From: Candidatus Formimonas warabiya
GTDB lineage: Bacteria > Bacillota > Dehalobacteriia > Dehalobacteriales > Dehalobacteriaceae
Direction: 5' to 3'
Assembly: GCF_002777255.1 (NCBI RefSeq)
Contig: NZ_CP017634.1
Coordinates: forward strand, 4,662,903 to 4,726,902
DNA: 64,000 nt
Positions 16,720 through 25,000 of the stretch are shown here, in pieces. The translations under genes were made by a program, and so were the position numbers. The notes below the pieces were generated by a model that worked only from the letters and a program-made list of their open reading frames with translations, was not told the origin of the DNA and searched no databases. Positions within the stretch are counted from its first letter, which is position 1. Every line of letters begins with the position of its first letter.

Positions 16720-16741
16720 TAAGTTAGAATAATCTAACTTA
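16720..16741. promoter_or_regulatory. DtxR-box-like palindrome upstream of the ABC transporter genes
   Basis: TAAGTTAGA (16720-16728) and TCTAACTTA (16733-16741) form perfect 9-bp arms around ATAA. The half-site resembles the TTAGGTTAG half of DtxR/IdeR iron boxes, though with a wider centre. A DtxR-family gene with the C102/E105/H106 metal ligands lies at the end of the same locus. It could also act as an RNA hairpin, but no T-run follows. Confidence 0.45.
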
Positions 16742-16788
16742 GTCCGATAATTTTTCATTAAAAAATACATATGGAAGGAGTACTTACG

Positions 16789-18531
16789 ATGGATAAATCC
16801 AAAAAGAAAAGCAGGTTTGCGCGTTTAGCGGAATTTGCCGGTCCCCACAAGGGAAATTATCTGGCAGCGGTGTTCCTCGCTGTGCTGGGTGTTGCCTGCA
16901 GCATGATCCCCTACTTTGCCGTGTCCCGGATCGTCATCCGGCTCATCGAGGGGGAAGGGGACTTTTCCTATTTTCTTTTCTGGTGCGGTATGGCGGCTCT
17001 GGGTTTTCTGGGCAAGGTGCTGCTGCACAACATTTCCACCACCCTTTCCCACAAGGCGACCTTTGCCGTCATTTCGGAGGTAAGGCGGCGCATTGCCGCC
17101 AAGCTGACCCGGGTACCCATGGGCTATGTCCTGGAAACCCCGTCGGGTAAAATCAAGAACACCATGGTGGAAAAAGTGGACAGCATTGAGCCTACCCTGG
17201 CCCATGTGCTTCCGGAAATGACATCCAACCTGCTGGTCCCCCTGGCCATCATTATTTATCTCTTTGTGCTGGATTGGCGCATGGCGCTGGTCTCTTTAAT
17301 CACCCTCCCCATCGGCGCTATATGCTACATGGGCATGATGAAGGACTATGAGACAAAATTTGGGGAGTATATGGCGGTAGGCAAGCACATGAATGCCACT
17401 GCAGTGGAATACGTGGGGGGCATCGAAGTGATTAAGGCTTTTGGGCAATCCGCCACCTCCTATCAAAAATTTGCCGATGCGGTAAGGGCTAACGCCAATT
17501 ACGGACTGGACTGGATGCGCCAGTGCCAGGTGTACTTTGCCATGGGTATCGGCATCTGGCCCGCCGTTCTCATCGGCGTGCTTCCCATTGGCTGTATTTT
17601 TTACCTGAACGGCAGCCTGCCCGCCCCCACCTTTATCACCATCATGATCCTGGCCCTGGGAATTATGGCGCCCCTGCTCTCCGCCATGTATTACACCGAC
17701 GACATTGCCAAAATCGGCACCATTATGGACGATATCGGCCTGGTCCTGGATGAGCCGGAGCAAATTCGCCCCACTTCCAGGGCTTCTCTTAAAGGCACCG
17801 GTATTGTCCTCCAAGAGGTCTCCTTCGGTTATGGGGACACCGAAGTTCTGCACGGCGTGAACCTGCGTATTCCTGCAGGTTCGGTAACCGCCCTGGTTGG
17901 TCCCTCCGGCGGCGGAAAAAGCACCATTGCCAAGCTGATTGCTTCCTTCTGGGATGTCACCGCAGGTTCCGTTTCCCTAGGCGGCGTGGACGTAAAAAAT
18001 ATCCCGCCCACCCAACTCATGGACATGATTGCTTATGTGGCCCAGGACAACTACCTCTTTGACCTGTCTGTGCTGGAAAATCTGCGCATGGGCCGCCCCT
18101 CCGCTACCGATGATGAAGTAAAGGCCGCGGCCAGGGCATCCGGGTGCCATGACTTTATCATGGGCCTGGAGCATGGCTATGACACCATGGTGGGTGGTGC
18201 CGGAGGACATCTTTCCGGCGGCGAGCGCCAGCGCATTTCCATTGCCCGGGCCATGCTGAAAAACGCGCCCATTATTATTCTGGATGAAGCCACGGCCTAC
18301 ACCGATCCGGAAAACAAGGCGGTGATCCAGGCGGCGGTGGCAAAGCTGGTGGCAGGAAAGACCCTCATCGTCATCGCGCACCGTCTATCCACCATTACCA
18401 ACTCCGATCAGATCGCGGTCATCGACCAAGGCAGGGTGACTGCCCGGGGCAAGCATGAAGAACTGTTGGATTCCTGCCCCCTATACCGGGTTATGTGGCA
18501 GGCACATATGAGCGCCAGAGATGTGGCGTAA
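16789..18531 (+). CDS. ABC transporter, fused permease/ATPase half (subunit 1)
   Basis: The product has 580 residues, starting at ATG 16789 (GGAAGGAG at 16772-16779). Residues about 20-310 form the six-helix type-IV (exporter-fold) membrane domain. The nucleotide-binding domain has Walker A GPSGGGKST (371), Q-loop YVAQDN, signature LSGGERQR (475), Walker B IIILDEAT (495) and H-loop IVIAHRLST. A second half-transporter follows 12 bp later, so the functional unit is most likely a heterodimer. Pairs of this kind with methyltransferase and DtxR neighbours include siderophore or metallophore transporters (IrtAB/YbtPQ type), which import despite the exporter fold; drug or peptide export remains possible. 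Confidence 0.85.
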   Translation: MDKSKKKSRFARLAEFAGPHKGNYLAAVFLAVLGVACSMIPYFAVSRIVIRLIEGEGDFSYFLFWCGMAALGFLGKVLLHNISTTLSHKATFAVISEVRRRIAAKLTRVPMGYVLETPSGKIKNTMVEKVDSIEPTLAHVLPEMTSNLLVPLAIIIYLFVLDWRMALVSLITLPIGAICYMGMMKDYETKFGEYMAVGKHMNATAVEYVGGIEVIKAFGQSATSYQKFADAVRANANYGLDWMRQCQVYFAMGIGIWPAVLIGVLPIGCIFYLNGSLPAPTFITIMILALGIMAPLLSAMYYTDDIAKIGTIMDDIGLVLDEPEQIRPTSRASLKGTGIVLQEVSFGYGDTEVLHGVNLRIPAGSVTALVGPSGGGKSTIAKLIASFWDVTAGSVSLGGVDVKNIPPTQLMDMIAYVAQDNYLFDLSVLENLRMGRPSATDDEVKAAARASGCHDFIMGLEHGYDTMVGGAGGHLSGGERQRISIARAMLKNAPIIILDEATAYTDPENKAVIQAAVAKLVAGKTLIVIAHRLSTITNSDQIAVIDQGRVTARGKHEELLDSCPLYRVMWQAHMSARDVA

Positions 18532-18543
18532 GGAGGGAGAACT

Positions 18544-20298
18544 ATGCTGGGAATTATTCGCAAATTTTTTGCCTTTGCCGGAAAACGCCGAGGCAAACTG
18601 CAGCAGGGCATTGTATTTGCCTTTATCAATTCTATTTTCCAGGCCCTGCAGATCATGGCCCTTTATGTGGTGCTGAACGCCCTGGTGGAGAATCAGGTTA
18701 GCGCCGCCACCGCATGGAGTTCCTTTGGCATCATGCTGGCGAGCATGATAGGCTGTATTTTGACCAAACACAAATCCACCATGGGGGAAGCGGAGGGCAG
18801 CTTTTACATGTGCGCCGACAAGCGGACGGAAATCGGCGACCGCATGAAATATATGCCCATGGGCTATTTCAATGACAACAGCCTGGGGGCCATCACGGCC
18901 ACCGTTACCTCCACCATGGAGGATGTGCAGGATGTAGCGCCCCGGGTCATGGACAAAACTATCCACGGCTATATTCATGCCGCCGTGATCACCCTGATGC
19001 TGGTTTTTTTTGACTGGAGAATCGGTCTCATCGTCGTGGGGGGGATCCTGCTCTTTATCGGCGTCAATGCCCTGATGCAGAGAAAATCCCGTCACATCTC
19101 TCCCGCCCGGGTAGCGGCCCAGACCGCCCTGGTGGGGGCCGTACTGGAATATGTCCAGGGGATGAGCGTAGTGCGGGCCTTCAACCTGGCGGACAATGCC
19201 CATAAGACCATGGACCGGGCTATCGAGGAATGCGAAAAACAAAATGTGGGGCTGGAGATAGCCTTTATTCCTTTTATCTTTTTCCAGAGCCTGATCCTGA
19301 AATGGGTGAGTGTGGTGCTGGTCATCGCCTCTATCTGGTTTTATCTGGCGGGTACCATGACGCTTTCGGTGTGCCTGCTGATGCTGATTTCCTCCTTCAT
19401 TATTTACAGCCAGCTGGAGACGGCAGGCAGCATGTCCGCCCTGCTGCGCCTGATTGACCTGTCCATGGACCGGGTGGAGGAAATCCGCCGGACCCCGGTG
19501 ATGGATGAAAAAGGCCATGACATTTCCCCGGCCGACTGCACGATTGTAGGCAGTGATGTCAGCTTCTCCTATGGGGAGCGCAAAATCATCGACAATGTCA
19601 GCTTTGTCATCCCTCACGGCACCACGACTGCTGTCATCGGCCCCTCCGGCGGGGGCAAAACCACCCTGTGCAACCTGATTGCCCGTTTCTGGGATGCGGA
19701 CGGGGGCCGCATTACCCTGGGCGGCAGGGATGTGCGGGACTATTCCCTGGACAGCTTGCTCTCCAACTTCAGCATGGTGTTTCAGAACGTCTATCTCTTC
19801 AACGACACCATTGCCAACAACATCAAATTCGGCAAGCCGGACGCCACCATAGAGGAAATCCGTGCTGCGGCAAGGAAAGCTTGCTGTGACGACTTTATCA
19901 TGGCCCTGCCCAAGGGATACGACACGGTGGTGGGCGAAAGCGGCGCCACCATCTCCGGCGGGGAAAAGCAGCGCATCTCCATCGCCCGGGCCATTCTGAA
20001 GGATGCACCGGTGATTATTCTTGATGAGGCGACGGCCAACGTGGACCCGGAAAACGAAAACCATTTGCAGGCGGCCATTGCCGAGCTTACCCGCCGCAAA
20101 ACCGTGATCATGATCGCCCACCGGCTGAAAACCGTGCGCCATGCCGATCAGATCCTGGTGCTGGACCGGGGGAAAATCATCCAGAGAGGGAAGCATGACC
20201 AGCTTATGGCTGAGGGCGGCCTCTACGCCGATTTTATCGGCATGCGGGAAAAATCTCTCGGCTGGAAGCTGGACGGAACCGTCCGGGCCGCCGGATAA
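18544..20298 (+). CDS. ABC transporter, fused permease/ATPase half (subunit 2)
   Basis: The product has 584 residues; ATG 18544 has GGAGGGAG just upstream and begins 12 bp after subunit 1. The membrane domain covers residues 1-310. The nucleotide-binding domain shows Walker A GPSGGGKTT (366), signature ISGGEKQR (470), Walker B IIILDEATANVDPENE (491) and H-loop VIMIAHRLKT. Both partners keep a glutamate after Walker B (LDEAT), so both ATP sites may be active. The heterodimer with subunit 1 is inferred from coupling and co-length. The long open frame on the opposite strand is only a GC-rich shadow. Confidence 0.85.
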   Translation: MLGIIRKFFAFAGKRRGKLQQGIVFAFINSIFQALQIMALYVVLNALVENQVSAATAWSSFGIMLASMIGCILTKHKSTMGEAEGSFYMCADKRTEIGDRMKYMPMGYFNDNSLGAITATVTSTMEDVQDVAPRVMDKTIHGYIHAAVITLMLVFFDWRIGLIVVGGILLFIGVNALMQRKSRHISPARVAAQTALVGAVLEYVQGMSVVRAFNLADNAHKTMDRAIEECEKQNVGLEIAFIPFIFFQSLILKWVSVVLVIASIWFYLAGTMTLSVCLLMLISSFIIYSQLETAGSMSALLRLIDLSMDRVEEIRRTPVMDEKGHDISPADCTIVGSDVSFSYGERKIIDNVSFVIPHGTTTAVIGPSGGGKTTLCNLIARFWDADGGRITLGGRDVRDYSLDSLLSNFSMVFQNVYLFNDTIANNIKFGKPDATIEEIRAAARKACCDDFIMALPKGYDTVVGESGATISGGEKQRISIARAILKDAPVIILDEATANVDPENENHLQAAIAELTRRKTVIMIAHRLKTVRHADQILVLDRGKIIQRGKHDQLMAEGGLYADFIGMREKSLGWKLDGTVRAAG

Positions 20299-20316
20299 CA
20301 AGGAAGGAGGAGTAAA

Positions 20317-21126
20317 ATGATTCCATTAAAGGGTGTGCAGGAAACGATGCTGATACCCCTTGCTATTAAGGCAAGCGAAACAAAACGGCCCCATGCCAGG
20401 ATCCATGATTCCAAGGCGGTGGAAATCATAGAAAAGCTGGATCTGGACACGTCCAAATATGATAAATTTATGAGCCATGAGGGGGTTGTAGCGAGAACGA
20501 TTCTTTTTGATGCGGCCACGAAGCGCTATTTGAAAAAATATCCCCAGGCTGTGTGCATTTCTATCGGCTGCGGCTTTGATGCCAGATTCTCCAGGGTGGA
20601 CAACGGAACGCTGATCTGGTATGATTTGGATCTTCCTGACGTGATTAATGCCCGAAAACAATTTTTCCCGGAGCATGAAAGAGTGCATTTGATCGCAAAA
20701 TCTGCTTTAGATCCTTCATGGCCCCAGGAAATAAAAAAAGGCGATAAAACCATTCTTCTGATCGAAGGCGTGCTCATGTATTTTAAAGAAGAAGAGGTAA
20801 AGCAGCTTTTACAAATTATCAAAGACAATTTCGATAATGTGATCTTACTGGCAGAACTGATGCAGCCTTTTTCGGCAAAAGGCAGCAAGTGGCATGATAC
20901 CGTCAAAAGCACAGAGGCAACATTCAAATGGGGCGTAAAGTCAGGCGAAGAAGTGGAAAAACTCTGCCCTGGTCTGAAGCTGGTTGACGAAAAGAGTTTT
21001 AATTGCGAAATGAAAAAACACTCCCTCAGGGGGAGGCTGTTCGCTTCTATTCCCGTTATTCGCAATTTTAACGACCGGCTCGCTATTTTTACCTTGAATG
21101 GGAAAGGACCTTCTATGAATGGATGA
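20317..21126 (+). CDS. class I SAM-dependent methyltransferase, LCMT/PPM1 family
   Basis: The product has 269 residues; GGAAGGAGGAG precedes ATG 20317. The SAM-binding motif I is SIGCGFDAR (residues 82-90) followed by WYDLDLPDVI, the family's aspartate pair, and LIEGVLMYF. These are the marks of the leucine carboxyl methyltransferase/polyketide O-methyltransferase family (Tcmp/PPM1). The gene follows the ABC pair by 18 bp and ends the TetR-ABC operon. It probably modifies a small molecule that the transporter handles; the substrate cannot be told from sequence. Confidence 0.8.
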   Translation: MIPLKGVQETMLIPLAIKASETKRPHARIHDSKAVEIIEKLDLDTSKYDKFMSHEGVVARTILFDAATKRYLKKYPQAVCISIGCGFDARFSRVDNGTLIWYDLDLPDVINARKQFFPEHERVHLIAKSALDPSWPQEIKKGDKTILLIEGVLMYFKEEEVKQLLQIIKDNFDNVILLAELMQPFSAKGSKWHDTVKSTEATFKWGVKSGEEVEKLCPGLKLVDEKSFNCEMKKHSLRGRLFASIPVIRNFNDRLAIFTLNGKGPSMNG

Positions 21127-21223
21127 GAAGGAAAGGCGTTCCTTTACAATATATCCCTGATTTAGGAGAAAAATCTACATAAGCTCTGCTAACCACCGGC
21201 TGTATGCCCTGGACCAACGATAG

Positions 21224-21613
21224 TCATGACTTTTGAAGCTCTGTGAAATGAGCAAGGAATTGCTCCATGGCCTGAATGGAATCGTTGCTGATCACATGTT
21301 CAATGGCACAGGCATCCCTGTCCGCAATAGCGGCATCAATGTTTAAAACCTTTGTAAAGAATTTCTGAATCACTTGATGCTTGATTGAGGTAAACCTGGC
21401 CAACTGAAGTCCGGCCGGAGTAAGAAATACTTCCTTATATTTTTCCGCGACAATAAGTCCTTTTTCAGAAAGTGTGGACATGGCGCTGTTAGTGCTTGCC
21501 TTTGTAACGCCTAATCGTCCGGCAATATCGGATACTCTTACCCCTGCCTGTCCACCGGATAACTCATAAATGGCCTCCAAATAATTTTCCATGGTAAATG
21601 TCAGTTTTTCCAT
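21224..21613 (-). CDS. DtxR/MntR family metal-dependent repressor
   Basis: With ATG 21613 (GAAAGAGGAAA upstream) the product has 129 residues; a longer frame to 21739 has no ribosome site. The N-terminal winged helix is typical (TMENYLEAIYEL, VSDIAGRLGVTKASTNSAM, GLI). The dimerisation/metal domain has ADRDACAIEHVIS, placing C102, E105 and H106 exactly at DtxR's primary metal-ligand positions. MntR-type proteins have Glu at 102, so Cys argues for iron. There is no SH3 domain. It converges on the ABC-methyltransferase operon and may control it through the palindrome at 16720-16741. Confidence 0.85.
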   Translation of the reverse strand: MEKLTFTMENYLEAIYELSGGQAGVRVSDIAGRLGVTKASTNSAMSTLSEKGLIVAEKYKEVFLTPAGLQLARFTSIKHQVIQKFFTKVLNIDAAIADRDACAIEHVISNDSIQAMEQFLAHFTELQKS

Positions 21614-21845
21614 TGATTTTCCTCTTTCTCTGATCGTGATATTTTCATAGCACATCCGAAGCGGAAAACACTCTTTCATAATAAAAGTCAGAATAGGACA
21701 ACTTTTGTATATTATATCCTTTCCCTTGTGTTGCGTCAATCTTGGACGGCAAGCTGCTCCGGGAACAGGGAATGCATTGCCGTATTAAGATTCAGCATGA
21801 GCCGCCCAAAGGGCGAATTGGTATCTTGCCCAATTTTTTTCTGTG

Positions 21846-21885
21846 AAAAAGGCTCAACAGTCAGATGATTGCTGATTGTTGAGCC
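21846..21885 (-). terminator. Rho-independent terminator of the subtilase gene
   Basis: On the minus strand GGCTCAACAATCAG pairs with CTGACTGTTGAGCC around a 7-nt loop (21851-21885) and is followed by TTTTT (21850-21846). It is 130 bp after the stop codon of the large subtilase gene. No other coding signal is seen in 21740-22016. Confidence 0.8.
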
Positions 21886-22016
21886 ATATTTGTGCCGGTC
21901 TTTAATATTAGCCGGAGTCAATTAGCGCGCTTTATTTCGCTCTTTTTATGCGGGGGTTTCGTTCCGGCTGCCGCAGACGGTCTGGGGCAGCCGGAACGGC
22001 CCTGTCATCTATCGTC

Positions 22017-25000
22017 TTATAACAACCCGGCTTCCTGCATAAATCTTTTCAGAATCACCGCACTCTCTGCCCGGCTCGCTTGACCGCCCGGGGCTAGAGT
22101 ATCGGCCGTCCGTCCCTCCATAATGCCGGATGTGACTGCAAAAGCCATATCATCTAGCGCCCAAGACGAAACCTGGGTACGGTCGGCAAAACTCTGTAAA
22201 GTTTCATCCGCATTCATTTCCGGATCTTCCGGCATCTTTTCCAGATACTTTAGAGCCCGGACAATCATGACGGCCATCTCTTCGCGGGTTATCGTGCTCT
22301 GGGGAGCAAAGGTATCCCCGGAGCTTCCCTGGATCAGGCCGGCTTGATAGGCGGCCGCCACATCATCGGCGAACCATGCTTCGGCCGGCACATCACGGAA
22401 AATTTCTTCCTGGCCGGAATCGGCCGTCACGCCCAAGGCCCGGACCAGAAGGGCGGCAAACTCAGCCCGGGAAATACTTTTTTCCGGTCCGAATTTGGTG
22501 TCGCTTAACCCGGTGACAATATGCCGGGCCACCAGTACTTCCACGTCATTCTGGGCCCAGTGACCGGCCGGAAAGTCGGTGAAAGCCTTTTTATATTCCA
22601 GCACCAGGTATTTGCTCCAGTGGGGAGTCTCAAAACGGATTTTTCCGCTTGCGGCGTCGTAGGTGCCTCCCACATATTCCATTTCATCTGTTTCTTCATT
22701 GTAGTAGTAGACGCCCAGAAGATCCACATTGCAGCCTTGCAGCTGCTCGGGCGTCAGTTGCAGGGTTATGCTTATGGGAGACCGGAAGGTGGAGACGGTT
22801 CCTTCTTCGTTCCCCTTGACCAGAACGGTAATTTCCAGGTTTAATCCGGCCACGAAATGCATGCCGTCACTTAAAACAAGCCTTGCGTTTTCTTCTCCGC
22901 TCTGCTGTCCGAAGGTGATTTTCACTTCCACATCCTGATCTGTTCCGGCCGAATCCAGAATTTCGTCCAGATCCAGTGCGGAGAGCAGGTCTGCAATGGC
23001 CAAATTTTGTCCTGCAATCACGAGATCCTTTTCCTTATCTTGCAGCAGCTTCAGGCCGTCCAGCGTAATCGTCACGGAAGGATTCTTTTTGTTCTTTGCC
23101 TCCACGGTCAGTGCTTCCGCATCCGGATGATCCGCAAAATATTTTGACACATCTTCTTTGTCCACTGCGATCGGGGCATCATTGCTGCCGCCACCGCCGC
23201 CACCTCCACCGCCGCTGGAACCGCCGGCAGTGACCTCAAAGGCCTCGGTATCGGTGATCACACCCTCAGGGCCAATTTGCAGAGCCATTTGGGCCGTATA
23301 GCTGCCAGTGGCTGCATCGGAGGGGACCAGGTAACTTGCCGTTAAATAATGATCCGCATTCTTCTCGTGATAAATGCGGTCTTCTCCGTGGAAAATGCTG
23401 AGAAAAGGAGCAATCACATCGTAGCTTTCCGCTGTCATTTTTCCCCGCTCATTCTGAACCAGCAACTTCCCTTCAGGACTGAAGGAAAGATAAATCCCAT
23501 CCTCGTGATACCAGCGAGGAGATACTCCTACATCGGCTATCCTGTTTCCATAAACCACGTCCCGAATCGTCACGTCTCCTTGCAAATAATCTCCTTTATC
23601 GACCTCATTTTCTCTCAGGCTGAGGTCGAAGGAAAAGTCGGTGCTGAAACGAAATGTCTCTTCATCCCCCGAGTCCAAGGCCTGTCCGTCTTCAGCCCAA
23701 CTCCAGCCGGGCATTTCTTCAAAGTAGGCCCATACGCCGTCCGGGTCTTCCCGGAAGGCAAGGGTAGCTATCCGGTAAGTACCGGGAGTAAGATAAAGTT
23801 TATCTCCCTGGTATAGCTCGAAAAAAGGAGAATAAGGCACTGCATTGTTAACGGGGAGCAGGGCTAAGGAAGAAATTTCTCCGGTTAGTTGGGGCGTTAT
23901 GGTCGCGGTGTCATCCCCGTTCAACAAAATGGAAAATTCTTCTGGCCCATTTTCTGATCTAGAAGGAACTTCAACCAGGGGAGTATTTAAATAAAAGGCG
24001 GCGGTGTTCTCGTCCGGGTCCGGGTCCATGCTATAAGAATATCCGGAAATGGAATAAATGCCAGGGTCCAGCCAGACCTTCAGCTTCCCATCTTCATCCG
24101 TGCCCCCCAGATAATTTGTTATCGACCACAAATTATCCCCTTCCCCGGCGGGAAGAAAAACTGTATTCAAGATATTCATATTTGCGATCCCGTCGTCCGA
24201 GGCACTTGCTGTGATCTCCACCTGCCGGGCCCTGGTCCCGTCGATCTCGAGGGAATCTCTCTGCCCGATCATCCCCACATTCTCGTAAAGGAAAAAGGGC
24301 TCTTGAAGTGAATCCTCATCAGATGAAGCTACCACGATCAGGACCTGGTCATCACGCTCAATTCCCGCACCGATAGGCAGGTGCAGGATCCCTTCGTCAT
24401 TCAGGTCCTCATACCAGGCTTCTTCCCATTCATCAGCCTCCGTCCAGACATACACACTGACCCACGCCCCTTCAGCAGACTCTCTGCCCGGAGCGGTGAT
24501 CTCCAGAATTACCTCGTCCGAGGGAGAGAAATCTCCCAGGGAAAAATTCCCGCTCTCCGGACGAGATTGAATAGATCCCAGAGGACCGGCGTCTAGGGAA
24601 AGAAGCGCCTGGTAGTTGCCGGAAACGTAAACTGTAGGATCCAGATAGTAGGAAAATCCCGTAAAGGATGGGCATTCTATTTCCTGAGTTCCCCATTCGC
24701 CATCGTTATCTTTCTCAATCTGCAAGACGGGAGAAATTTCCGTCGGTTCGTCGTCAGCGTAGCTCACAATTTCCCAGGCCCGGGTTTCCCGATCCCAGCG
24801 ATAGGTGACAGCCTCTTGTGCACCTGCGCCATTAGGCAGCCGGCCGGATACGCTGCTCTCTCTTTCATCGGACAAATCCCCCTCATATTTGACTACTTCC
24901 CAGAGGAACAGTCCGCTGTTATCCTGATAGGTCGTATCCCCATAAAGGGAATCTCCCGGAACAAGCTCTGTTTGCTCAAGGGTCAAGGAAAGCTGCATAT

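Noticed and set aside
18481..20301. 606-residue open frame on the minus strand
   Set aside because: It lies exactly opposite the second ABC half-transporter, whose motifs are unambiguous. The translation is His/Gly/Gln-rich, as expected of a GC-rich antisense shadow.
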